Positions 8,926 to 16,900 of a DNA stretch of 64,000 nt are shown piece after piece. Both the position numbers and the translations under genes were made by a program. The stretch spans positions 50,445 through 114,444 of the forward strand of contig NZ_LMSP01000008.1 of assembly GCF_001429545.1 (NCBI RefSeq), in the 5' to 3' direction. Position 1 is the stretch's first letter. Each line of letters opens with the position of its first letter. The notes below the pieces were generated by a model. That model was not told the origin of the DNA, searched no databases, and was given only the letters and a program-made list of their open reading frames with translations. The DNA comes from Paenibacillus sp. Soil787. GTDB taxonomy: Bacteria > Bacillota > Bacilli > Paenibacillales > NBRC-103111.

Positions 8926-9795
8926 ATGGGGAATCCGATTGGCATTATGGTTGACAGTCTGCGTCTAAACTTGCGCGATGGTTTGAAGAAAGCCAAAGAG
9001 CTCGGTGCAGACGGCGTACAAATATATGCAGTTTCAGGCGAGATGGATCCGGCGAATTTAACACCTCAAGCGCGTAAGGAACTGAAAGCATACATCGAGT
9101 CGTTGGGGCTGAGCATCTCTGCTTTGTGTGGGGATCTAGGCGGTCATGGCTTCCAAGATCAGTCCGTGAATGCCAACAAAATTGAAAAATCAAAGCGTAT
9201 TCTCGACCTTGCGGTTGAACTGGGAACCAAAGTCGTAACCACTCACATTGGTGTCGTACCTGAGCAGGCTGATGGCCCAATCTATGAGACGATGCTGCAT
9301 GCGTGTGAGGAATTAGGTATGTATGCAAGCGGCTTAGGCGCTTATTTTGCCGTGGAAACCGGTCCAGAAACAGCTGTTCACTTGAAGAGCTTTCTAGATG
9401 CGTTGTCCACCAATGGCGTTTCTGTTAACTTTGATCCGGCGAATATGGTGATGGTGACTGGCGATGATCCTGTTCAAGGGGTTATCACACTGAAAGACTA
9501 TATCGTCCACACACACGTGAAGGACGGTATCCGACTTCGTCAGGCAGACCCTCGTGAAGTCTACGGTTCACTTGGTTATCAGCCAATGAGTCACGAGCTT
9601 ATCGCCGAGGCAGCGACATCAGGACCCTATTATCGAGAGCTCGCTCTAGGTGAAGGTCATGTCGATTTCGAGCGCTATTTTCAAGCGCTTCGTGACATTG
9701 GGTATACGGGCTATTTGACCATTGAGCGTGAAGTTGGGGAGAAGCCTGAGGTAGACATTGCCAACGCGATTGCGTTTATTAGGAAATATTTGTAG
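8926..9795 (+). CDS. sugar phosphate isomerase/epimerase (TIM barrel), second copy
   Basis: A 289-residue TIM-barrel isomerase. Metal-site strands are VETGPETA, NFDPANM, HTHVKDGI and TIEREVG. It shares the fold but little sequence with the gene upstream, so the pair is functionally split rather than a recent duplication. It is last in the three-gene operon and is followed by the 11-bp repeat tract rather than a clear terminator. An upstream ATG at 8914 is out of frame. Confidence 0.8.
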   Translation: MGNPIGIMVDSLRLNLRDGLKKAKELGADGVQIYAVSGEMDPANLTPQARKELKAYIESLGLSISALCGDLGGHGFQDQSVNANKIEKSKRILDLAVELGTKVVTTHIGVVPEQADGPIYETMLHACEELGMYASGLGAYFAVETGPETAVHLKSFLDALSTNGVSVNFDPANMVMVTGDDPVQGVITLKDYIVHTHVKDGIRLRQADPREVYGSLGYQPMSHELIAEAATSGPYYRELALGEGHVDFERYFQALRDIGYTGYLTIEREVGEKPEVDIANAIAFIRKYL

Positions 9796-9829
9796 ATCGT
9801 CCGGAAAAGCTCGGTATCGTCAGGGGATT

Positions 9830-9906
9830 ATCAGAAAAGTATCGGTAAAATATCAAGAAACTATCAAAAAACTATCGAGAAATCATCGGTAAATCATTAG
9901 AAATGA
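9830..9906. repeat. seven tandem 11-bp repeats (ATC-A-tract)
   Basis: Seven consecutive 11-bp units all begin AT(C/T) and carry an A-tract in the same place: ATCAGAAAAGT, ATCGGTAAAAT, ATCAAGAAACT, ATCAAAAAACT, ATCGAGAAATC, ATCGGTAAATC, ATTAGAAATGA. The tract starts 35 bases after the last isomerase gene. The period is close to one helical turn, so the A-tracts are in phase and should bend the DNA. Confidence 0.85.
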
Positions 9907-10002
9907 CAAGGATCATCGCAATTTTATAACGGGTTCCGTTTTGAGGTGCTAAAACTATTTTTGACGCTCAAATTGACAGCTACTTTGGTATAATAAAATG
10001 TA

Positions 10003-10030
10003 AAAAGGATGGCGAAAACGTCATCCTTTT
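10003..10030 (-). terminator. terminator of the hydrolase gene
   Basis: AAAAGGATG pairs with CATCCTTTT across a 10-base loop, ten bases beyond the hydrolase stop. A/T runs on both sides make it usable in either direction. Confidence 0.75.
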
Positions 10031-10040
10031 GTGCGCTAGA

Positions 10041-10874
10041 TTATAGGGCTTGTTTAAAATAATTTATGATTTCATTTTTCACTTGTTCTCTTGGTTCTAG
10101 AACATCGTGACCTGCTTGATCCACTATAATAACCTTTGGATTATGTTTCTGATATTCTTTCAGATGGTCATCGTTTAGTAAAGAGCTATTCTCAGCACCT
10201 TTCAGAATAAGCAGCTGTCCCGCGATATTGTCAAGGGCTGGTGAAAGGTCACAATCTTCTAGTTCATTCAGCAGACGCATCGGCAATTCTTTGGCAAATC
10301 TTTTATATATGATACCATCTTTTTCGATGTAGAAGGTATCTTTCTTAATTTCAAATTCTTCACGGCTTAGTTCATGGACTGCCGTTATAGCTGCATATAA
10401 GTGATCCCATGTTTCATATGTTTCGTAAGAATCTGTAAGTTTCTTAGCCCACTCCTCTTTTACCTTTGGGTGATGCGCTTGAAAGTCTCCAACCACAAAT
10501 CCTTGAACGGTATTAGGATATAGTGAGGCATATTTCAATACATAGGATACTCCTCTTGAATGAGCGATGAAATGCGCTTTGTTTATCCCTAAATGTTTCA
10601 TTACAGCCTCAATATCTGTTGCCATATGCTCAAGTGTAAAGCCATTTTCGGGCATTTCACTTTCGCCACAGCCTCTAATATCAATCGCTATTACATGTCT
10701 AGGATTTTCGTCTCGTCCAGAGGAGAGTTCTTCACCAATCCATTTATACGTTCTTGCATTAGAAAAGGTCCCATGAATACAAATTACAGGGAGCTTATTG
10801 CTTGTTGTTTCAGGTTTCCATTCTAAATAGTGAGTTTGAAGTCCTTCAGATCTATTAACGAAATAACTTTGCAT
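10041..10874 (-). CDS. alpha/beta hydrolase
   Basis: A 277-residue alpha/beta-fold hydrolase. Visible elements are the oxyanion loop HGTFSNARTY, DIRGCGESEMPENGF, the nucleophile elbow AHSRGVSY (serine in H-S-R-G rather than G-x-S-x-G) and the catalytic histidine in DQAGHDVL near the C-terminus. The start follows AGGAGG; longer upstream frames cover the promoter and are rejected. It is the only cargo of the inverted-repeat cassette. Likely an esterase, lactonase or epoxide-hydrolase relative; substrate unknown. Confidence 0.8.
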   Translation of the reverse strand: MQSYFVNRSEGLQTHYLEWKPETTSNKLPVICIHGTFSNARTYKWIGEELSSGRDENPRHVIAIDIRGCGESEMPENGFTLEHMATDIEAVMKHLGINKAHFIAHSRGVSYVLKYASLYPNTVQGFVVGDFQAHHPKVKEEWAKKLTDSYETYETWDHLYAAITAVHELSREEFEIKKDTFYIEKDGIIYKRFAKELPMRLLNELEDCDLSPALDNIAGQLLILKGAENSSLLNDDHLKEYQKHNPKVIIVDQAGHDVLEPREQVKNEIINYFKQAL

Positions 10875-10920
10875 CAATCTCAATCCTCCTAGTAGTGGTA
10901 GTAGTAACGCCATTTCCAAA

Positions 10921-10948
10921 ATTATACTACAAAAACTTAAATTGACAA
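10921..10948 (-). promoter_or_regulatory. promoter of the hydrolase gene
   Basis: On the minus strand TTGTCA and a perfect TATAAT are 16 bases apart, about 45 bases upstream of the hydrolase start. The -35 box coincides with one of the TTGACA-like boxes of the cassette. Confidence 0.6.
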
Positions 10949-11107
10949 CTATCTTCATGCCATGTAAACGATTATTGACACTATTTTTGGCATTGAAATT
11001 GACAGTGAATTGACGAAGTAAATTAGTTAATTTACAGTTAACTCTCATATGTTAATTACCGGTCAATTTTCTAACAAAATTTTTCTGCAAACCCAATAAA
11101 TACAACA

Positions 11108-11148
11108 AAAATGGAGTGTCAAACTGTTGCCAGTTTACACTCCATTTT
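11108..11148. terminator. long hairpin near the right end of the cassette
   Basis: AAAATGGAGTGT-c-AAACTG pairs with CAGTTT-ACACTCCATTTT around a TTGC loop, giving an 18-bp stem with one bulge. A/T runs at both ends fit a bidirectional terminator. It lies 18 bases inside the right inverted repeat and may insulate the cassette from outside transcription. Confidence 0.6.
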
Positions 11149-11569
11149 CACGTCAATTCTAATTTTGCACCTCAAAACGGAACCCGTTAGCAATTTAAAT
11201 ATGTGGGCTCTTTCCAAAGTCCCGGATTTGGTTTGAGCACTGTTTCTGTTTCGATGCTTGATAGAAAATTCCCTGGGCTGGCTAAAGTGAAAAATAAAAA
11301 TCGTATATAATTTGCCTTTTGCCATGAATAACGCAAATTATGTTCGAAAAATCGTATATATCAATAGACAATAAAATGGATTTGCTTCTTGCTCTCCCAC
11401 GAACTCCTTTCGTCGGTGTTCTTATTCACCCGCAGGGTGATTTTGTTCTCGTATGGAAAATTGAGGAGATTATGAAAGATGCCCATCTGTGGATAAGTAT
11501 CGTAAAATGAACTGGGGGATAGGAAGATGAACAAGTACTATCTTACAAAAAGAAAAGGACGGTCAGTTG

Positions 11570-12170
11570 AAAAGTCGATTTCCGACCTCTCCGACATTGT
11601 CGACGATCTTCGGCTCGCAAAGCTTCCGCTGTAAGCGCGTTTTTCGCGCTTATTTGTTCTTGGTCAGGTTTGGCGGTCAGAGAAGTACCGCTCAAGGTCA
11701 AAGCGGTAGAGAAAGAGCTCTGAGAGGTCCGAAAAGAGACTCTAAGCAGTAAGCGAAGCGAACCAAAGCTGGCTCGCGATTGAGCGGTCGATAATAGACC
11801 GCACAAGGTCAAAGCGGTAGAGAAAGAGCTCTGAGAGGTCCGAAAAGAGACTCTCAGCAGTAAGCGAAGCGAACCAAAGCTGGCTCGCGATTGAGCGGTC
11901 GATAATAGACCGCTCAAGGTCGAAGCAGTAGAGAAAGAGCTGTGAGAGGACCGAAAAGAGCCTCTCAGCAGGAAGGTGAAGCGGACAAAAGCTGGCTCGC
12001 GACTTGAGAGGTCGAAAATAGACCGCTCAAGGTCAAAGCGGTTGAGAAAGAGCTGTGAGAGGACCGAAAAGAGACTCTCAGCAGTAAGCGAAGCGAACCA
12101 AAGCTGGCTCGCGATTGAGCGGTCGAAAAAGACCGCTCAAGGTCGAAGCGGGGGAGAGGTATGAGAGCTC
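11570..12170. repeat. 111-bp tandem palindromic repeat array
   Basis: The motif AAGGTC(A/G)AAGC recurs at 11694, 11805, 11916, 12029 and 12139, so units are 110-113 bp. Each unit holds GAGCGGTC-gataata-GACCGCTC and CTGAGAG...CTCTCAG hairpins. The left edge (11570-11680) resembles the family at 1-345: both read KSISD...LRLA...ARFSR in one frame, here on the plus strand. A 35-codon frame with a decent ribosome-binding site (11527-11634) runs into the array, but I do not call it. No gene is evident at 11190-11526 or from 12171 to 12452. Confidence 0.85.
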
Positions 12171-12452
12171 CCAATTCGAGCTTTCGTTCAGAGTTGATCG
12201 AAATTGGCTCGAAAATCGAGCCTAAGGTACGCGAAACCCGTGTCAAGGCTGGAGTATGGATTCTGAGAGGTTGTTTTCCGAGCTTACGGCAGCAGTGAGC
12301 GAGGAGTATTGGTGTTTGGTGTTTAACCTCAAAACCGAACCTAACAAAATCCGTAGTAAAACAAGAATTATGTCAATATCTGTTTCTAAGCTTTTCAAGG
12401 TGAGCTAAACCGTGTTTATGTGCGCCAAAACAGAATTTTTTGGAGGAAATTT

Positions 12453-12545
12453 ATGGTGCTAAAGGATGATTTTTTTTATAGCATTGAAATCCCTTTCAGT
12501 TTTTTACTCGCCAAAAGGTTAGGTCTATGTAATCAAAACGACTAG
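12453..12545 (+). CDS. possible 30-residue small protein
   Basis: A 30-codon frame beginning MVLKDDFFYSIEI sits behind a near-ideal TTGGAGGAAATTT site. It is hydrophobic in the middle (FSFLLAK). There is no recognisable relative. It lies 180 bases before the two-component system and could be chance. Confidence 0.25.
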   Translation: MVLKDDFFYSIEIPFSFLLAKRLGLCNQND

Positions 12546-12631
12546 ACCAATACTCCTGAATATCATTATTTTCCATTTAATGAGACACAAAACTACAAAT
12601 AATACGAAGTATATAATCATATTCAGCCCTT

Positions 12632-12659
12632 TTGACTGTAAAAATTTAACTGTTATGAT
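12632..12659 (+). promoter_or_regulatory. promoter of the sensor kinase/response regulator operon
   Basis: TTGACT at 12632 and TATGAT at 12654 are 16 bases apart, about 65 bases before the kinase start. Confidence 0.45.
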
Positions 12660-12723
12660 AATGGTAAACTTAGGTATTGTTTAAGGAACCAAATACAAAT
12701 ATCGGTTAAAGGATGATTACACG

Positions 12724-14379
12724 ATGAGAAAGATGTTCTCTGGTGGAAGTAAAGTCTTTTACTTGTACCGGTATATTTCACTTGGTGGAACTTCGTTAGT
12801 GTATGCCATTGAGGATCGTGGCCCCCCGTTAAGTATCAAAATTGGCATCATCTTGGCGCTATTCATCTTTGCCAAGTGGATTACGGACAAGTATAGCCGA
12901 TGTGGCCAAACCTCTCGCACAATTAAAATAACCGTAGGCTTGGAAATGACCGGGATGATGATCCTTCATCTTCTAAGCGGCGGTATGGACAGTCCGTTTC
13001 TGTGGTGTGTATTCAATCCCGCCTGGATGGCTGCCAGCTATCTTTCCTCGGTTTATTGCTGGTTTATGATGCTGAGTTACTTCTTATTCGTCACCGCATT
13101 TTCCTACTTTTTTGTCAATGATCAATCGCTAACCACTATTTTGCTAGAAGAAAATCGATTTTATTTGATGCTATTGTTCATGACGCTTTCGATTCAACTA
13201 TTAGCTGGCGTCAAAAGTAGGCTTGAGATTGCGAACGCTCGAACCACGGAGACGATGGAGCATATGAAATCGCTGTACCAAATCGTGGAAGCAGCCACGC
13301 ATAGCGAATCAGAGAATTTGAAATTGATATTTGCTGAATTTGCTTTAAAGCTGACCAAGCTCAAGATGTCCTTCTTCTGGGATGTTAATGGGTATGGCGG
13401 AAATGATCCACTTATTACCCAGGGTGTTACGCCAGTTGGCGTAGAAGCTTCCTTGACTACAGCTATTGAAATGCATGCAGCTGAGCTTAGACAGCTCGAT
13501 AGCTGTATGGTGATGAATTTACCTGAACATGGTGATTTCCTTGTGATTCCCATCAAGTCGTCGACCCGATTCTGGGGAGTGATGGGAGTGAAGATTGAGC
13601 GCACCAGCTATGAGGAAGGCAGGCATTGGTTCGTCAAACAGCTGTATTTTCTATCTGAGCTATGTGCCGTCATTTTGGAGAGGCATCAGCTCGAGCGTAT
13701 CGAGAACCAGTTGATGATTATCGAGGAGCAGAATCGGATTGCCGATGAGATGCACGACAGTGTTTCGCAGTACATTTTCGGAATTGTGTATGCCGTACAT
13801 TCACTGAGTCGCAAATGGAAAGACATTTCAACCGATCAGATCAAGGATCAGCTGCAAATCATCCAAGAGTCATCTGTAGCGGCATCTCAAGAGCTTCGTT
13901 CCACCATTTATAGTCTGAGCTCGCGGAAAAATGGCGGTGCTTTTTGGATCACAACCGTCAAATCTCATCTAGACAGCTTGTCCAAGCTGCACGCTGTGAA
14001 AGTAACCTTGAATGTTACTGGAGATGATCATGGTCTACAGGTCAATTATCAAAAGGCATTGTTTAGAATCATTTCGGAAGCCACTGGAAATGCCATTCGT
14101 CATGGTCGAAGCAGTCACATTAAGGTAGATCTCAGTATGAAGTCAGATGAGGTGAAGCTTTCGGTACTGGATAACGGAAGTGGCTTCAGTGTAACAGAGC
14201 GTCTGTCTGATCCTAAGGTATCCGGGCTTGGCGTGAATAACATGGAGCTGCTCGTTCAGTCTTTTGGCGGAACGATTAACATTCAGAGCACGAAAGGAAC
14301 AGGTACACTTATTCAAGTGACCCTCCCATCCGGGCATCAAGATAAAAAGGAACTAAATGAATTTCAGATGATGGGCTAA
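12724..14379 (+). CDS. NarL-type membrane sensor histidine kinase
   Basis: A 551-residue kinase. Residues about 30-165 hold five or six hydrophobic helices (MASE-like sensor), followed by a GAF-like region (about 190-330) and a HisKA_3 dimerisation domain with RIADEMHDSVSQ; H344 is the predicted phosphorylation site. The ATPase domain has EATGNAIRHG, VLDNGSGF and GLGVNNMELL. It is in the DegS/LiaS class. The response regulator begins within 50 bases, so the two form one system. Directly upstream of the EPS cluster, it is a likely EPS regulator. Confidence 0.85.
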   Translation: MRKMFSGGSKVFYLYRYISLGGTSLVYAIEDRGPPLSIKIGIILALFIFAKWITDKYSRCGQTSRTIKITVGLEMTGMMILHLLSGGMDSPFLWCVFNPAWMAASYLSSVYCWFMMLSYFLFVTAFSYFFVNDQSLTTILLEENRFYLMLLFMTLSIQLLAGVKSRLEIANARTTETMEHMKSLYQIVEAATHSESENLKLIFAEFALKLTKLKMSFFWDVNGYGGNDPLITQGVTPVGVEASLTTAIEMHAAELRQLDSCMVMNLPEHGDFLVIPIKSSTRFWGVMGVKIERTSYEEGRHWFVKQLYFLSELCAVILERHQLERIENQLMIIEEQNRIADEMHDSVSQYIFGIVYAVHSLSRKWKDISTDQIKDQLQIIQESSVAASQELRSTIYSLSSRKNGGAFWITTVKSHLDSLSKLHAVKVTLNVTGDDHGLQVNYQKALFRIISEATGNAIRHGRSSHIKVDLSMKSDEVKLSVLDNGSGFSVTERLSDPKVSGLGVNNMELLVQSFGGTINIQSTKGTGTLIQVTLPSGHQDKKELNEFQMMG

Positions 14380-14426
14380 ACAAGGTCATGAAGGCAATTC
14401 CCATTCTAACGAAAGCAGGTGGTACT

Positions 14427-15047
14427 TTGAAAGTTGTTATCGTAGATGATCATCCGTTGGTGCGAAAAGGATTGTCGGCTGTGCTAAAGCTTGAAGCTAA
14501 CATCGAAATTTCTGGTGAATCGGAGACGGTGGAGCACGCGCTGGAGTTAATCAAGGAAACGAAACCGGATCTGGCTATTGTTGATCTTAAGTTGGGTAAT
14601 CGCTCGGGTCTCGAAGTGGTTGAGAATATCAAGGATTCGTCATGCCGAAGTATCATTCTGACCTCATCGACCATGGAGCAGGATGTAAGAAGGGCAGAGG
14701 CTGTGGGTGCGGATGGATATGTACTCAAAGAAGCGCTGCCAGAAGAGTTGCTGCTTGCCATTAAATTGATTTTCAAAGGGAAAAAGTATTACGATCCAGG
14801 ATTAATGGAAATGTTGTTCAAGAAAGAGGAAGAGGATAGCTTCAGTAAGCTTACGCCGAAGGAGCGGGAAGTGTTAATTGGTCTTGGAGAAGGTTTGTCC
14901 AATCAAGGAATGGCCAAGAAACTAATGGTAACTGAGTTTACAGTCAAGAAGCATGTTAGCCAAATTCTAAACAAATTATCCGTCAACGATCGTACGCAAG
15001 CGGCTTTGTTAGCGCAATCCAAGGGACTAGTCAGCAATTTTCAGTAA
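14427..15047 (+). CDS. NarL/LuxR-family response regulator
   Basis: A 206-residue regulator. The receiver domain starts KVVIVDDHPLVRKGL, with D53 in AIVDLKLGNRSG as phosphoacceptor. The C-terminal LuxR helix-turn-helix reads LTPKEREVLIGLGEG...VKKHVSQILNKL. I use TTG at 14427, behind GCAGGTGG, because the receiver begins at once; an in-frame ATG at 14388 would add 13 residues. It pairs with the kinase upstream, and the EPS promoter candidate lies about 60 bases after its stop. Confidence 0.85.
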   Translation: MKVVIVDDHPLVRKGLSAVLKLEANIEISGESETVEHALELIKETKPDLAIVDLKLGNRSGLEVVENIKDSSCRSIILTSSTMEQDVRRAEAVGADGYVLKEALPEELLLAIKLIFKGKKYYDPGLMEMLFKKEEEDSFSKLTPKEREVLIGLGEGLSNQGMAKKLMVTEFTVKKHVSQILNKLSVNDRTQAALLAQSKGLVSNFQ

Positions 15048-15109
15048 GCCATTCAAGCCTTCATGGTCCGAAAGTATACCATCGCTTTATTACATATAAC
15101 CATTGGTGG

Positions 15110-15139
15110 TTACACGAAATAGACCCTAAAAATTATAAT
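15110..15139 (+). promoter_or_regulatory. candidate EPS operon promoter and long leader
   Basis: TTACAC at 15110 and TATAAT at 15134 are separated by 18 bases. This would give a leader of about 300 bases before the first EPS gene (15445). The leader holds a CTAGCTAGCTAACTAACT run near 15267, and a four-codon frame MSVR at 15321 behind AAAGGAG. No known riboswitch was recognised. The length suggests post-initiation control. Confidence 0.45.
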
Positions 15140-15444
15140 ATCGAGTAATATCATAATTCTGGGAATTCATATAGTATTTGTGTATAACCAACTAACTGAC
15201 AAAAAGCGGCATTCTTCATTCCTTTTGATCGTAGAGTGCTTCACTTAAGCTACTTGCTAGCTAGCTAACTAACTCTGTCGAAAAGAGATTGATGAATGCT
15301 CCAGCTAAAGGAGTGATTGAATGTCGGTTCGATAGTGGGGATACAGGTAAGTGAAACGCTTTCATTGCAAATATCATAGCTCAATTTTTGGGGAAAAGCA
15401 AGACTGTATTCATCGATTCTTAACTATTTTTTTGGGAGGGTACC

Positions 15445-16188
15445 ATGGAGAAATCGATCTTGGATTACTTTGTACTCATTCGCAAAAAGCTGTGGATGAT
15501 TGCACTGTTCGTTCTACTCTCGTGTCTGACAACGTTCTATGTCAGCAAATCTTTCGTCGAGCCTGTTTACAAGGCGAACACACAAGTGCTGGTTAGCAGC
15601 ACGTTCAAGAGTGAAGAGGCGATAGATCTTAACGATGTGTCGATGAACTTGAATTTAATTGAGAGCTACAAGGAAATCATGAAATCAGATCATATCATTC
15701 AAATGATGCTGCAGAATCACCCCGAATTCGGAATGACCCAGAAGGAGCTGCTGAAGAATCTGAAAGTGAGCTCCACGGATAAAACACAAATTATCAAAAT
15801 TGAACTTGAAGATCATAGCTATGAAAAAGCGGTTGTGATTACCAAGACACTTGCTGATACGTTCATTAGTGAAGTGCCAAGCTTGATGAATATGAATAAT
15901 GTCAAGATTCTTTCTAGTTCGGATGCTGCTGTGAAGCCATTGCCAGTCAATTCCAGCGTAATTATCAATCTTGCTTTGAGCTTCATTTTATCGGCGATGG
16001 CAGCCATTGGTGTTTTCTTCTTTTTTGAAAATATGAATGACACGATTCGTTCTGAAAAAGAAGCCGAGCATATCGTTGGGCTGCCGGTACTCTCTTCCAT
16101 CGGAACGATTAAAAAGGGCAAAACATCGAAACCTTCGCGTGCACGAAGCAGAGAGGTAGGGGAAAAGGCATATGTCACAGCTAAGTAA
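15445..16188 (+). CDS. YveK/Wzz-family chain-length determinant, kinase modulator
   Basis: A 247-residue membrane protein of the polysaccharide co-polymerase class. Helix 1 is at about 17-35 (LWMIALFVLLSCLTTFYV) and helix 2 at about 170-195, followed by a basic cytoplasmic tail. The extracytoplasmic part has VYKANTQVLVSS, typical of the Wzz domain. In Firmicutes such proteins activate the neighbouring BY-kinase and set chain length. It starts at ATG after GGGAGGG and overlaps the kinase gene by 17 bases, so the two are coupled. It is the first EPS gene. Confidence 0.85.
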   Translation: MEKSILDYFVLIRKKLWMIALFVLLSCLTTFYVSKSFVEPVYKANTQVLVSSTFKSEEAIDLNDVSMNLNLIESYKEIMKSDHIIQMMLQNHPEFGMTQKELLKNLKVSSTDKTQIIKIELEDHSYEKAVVITKTLADTFISEVPSLMNMNNVKILSSSDAAVKPLPVNSSVIINLALSFILSAMAAIGVFFFFENMNDTIRSEKEAEHIVGLPVLSSIGTIKKGKTSKPSRARSREVGEKAYVTAK

Positions 16189-16807
16189 TGATCTTGTGGC
16201 TGAGTTGGATCCGATTTCGTCGGTCTCCGAAGCCTATCGTTCCTTGCGTACAGCGGTACGCTATAAAAAGGTTGTACCAGCAGGGCAAGGAATGGTGCTC
16301 ATGGTTGCATCTCCCAAGGCGCAAGAAGGCAAGACGACGACCCTTGCTAATCTGGCTATTACCTATGCTCAAGAAGGCAAGTCTGTCTTAGTCATTGATT
16401 GTAATTTACGGCAACCAGCCCTGCATGAGATGTTTGGTGCTAAGAATACGAAAGGCCTGATCCACTTTTTAAAACAGGGGCAAACCGCCCAAGAAATCAT
16501 TACACCGACAGGCATCATCGGGCTGGATCTCATTGCCAGCGGTGGTCAACCGCTGAATCCATCCGAGCTGTTAGGCTCCGCCAATATGGATGCCTTGATA
16601 AACGGTCTCAGACAACGATATGAAGTTATTCTCATCGATTCGCCGTCAACGCTTGACTATACAGATGCTTGTTTACTTTCAGAGTATAGTGACGGCGTGA
16701 TGCTAGTTGCCAAGAATGGCAAGACGAAGCGAGAATGGGCGAAGCAAGCGAGAACACAGTTAGAGCAGTCTGGAGCCAGAATGCTTGGCATTGTTTTCAA
16801 CCAATAA
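16172..16807 (+). CDS. CpsD/EpsB-like BY-kinase
   Basis: A 211-residue cytoplasmic P-loop kinase that would regulate EPS polymerisation with the upstream modulator. Walker A reads SPKAQEGKTTT, with Q where most family members have G before EGK. Walker A' is VLVIDCNLRQP and Walker B is VILIDSPST. The protein stops right after LGIVFNQ and has no tyrosine cluster at the C-terminus, unlike typical BY-kinases that autophosphorylate there. No cognate tyrosine phosphatase gene is visible in the window. It may signal through other sites or be a degenerate regulator. Confidence 0.8.
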   Translation: MSQLSNDLVAELDPISSVSEAYRSLRTAVRYKKVVPAGQGMVLMVASPKAQEGKTTTLANLAITYAQEGKSVLVIDCNLRQPALHEMFGAKNTKGLIHFLKQGQTAQEIITPTGIIGLDLIASGGQPLNPSELLGSANMDALINGLRQRYEVILIDSPSTLDYTDACLLSEYSDGVMLVAKNGKTKREWAKQARTQLEQSGARMLGIVFNQ

Positions 16808-16862
16808 TTGCATACATTAACGGCTAGACTTTCCATAATCGGTAGCGGATGCTTACGAAGTT

Positions 16863-16885
16863 AGTTTTGCTAAAGCAAAACTTTT
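16863..16885 (+). terminator. hairpin before galU (attenuator-like)
   Basis: AGTTTTGC-taaa-GCAAAACTTTT is a short hairpin with a T-run inside the EPS operon, directly ahead of the galU ribosome-binding site. It may partially terminate transcription or modulate downstream levels. Confidence 0.45.
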
Positions 16886-16900
16886 AGGAGGATGAGAGAG

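Larger units (their letters stand above)
9927..11189. mobile_element. putative non-autonomous mobile cassette with 23-bp terminal inverted repeats
   Basis: Perfect 23-bp inverted repeats lie at 9927-9949 (TAACGGGTTCCGTTTTG and on to GAGGTGC) and 11167-11189. A TTGACG box follows each repeat inward at a similar distance. The outside flanks form a near-perfect direct repeat, GCAATTTTA at 9918-9926 and GCAATTTA at 11190-11197, resembling a target-site duplication. Further TTGACA/TTGACG boxes cluster inside both ends. The only gene inside is an alpha/beta hydrolase on the minus strand; there is no transposase. I infer a cassette moved in trans, family unknown. Confidence 0.65.

Noticed and set aside
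9957-9991. TTGACA and TATAAT near the left cassette end as a promoter
   Set aside because: Spacing is 10 bases for TTGACA and 22 for TTGACG, neither compatible with a sigma-A promoter.
11376-11510. 44-codon frame (MDLLLALPRTPF...)
   Set aside because: No ribosome-binding site and no recognisable features.
15352-15364. Catabolite-responsive-element-like TGAAACGCTTTCA in the EPS leader
   Set aside because: One base shorter than the 14-base cre pattern, so the central CG is off; it also lies far from the proposed promoter.
15351-15596. GTG-started frame overlapping the first EPS gene
   Set aside because: It runs out of frame into the well-supported YveK-like gene and reads as low-complexity shadow sequence beyond its start.
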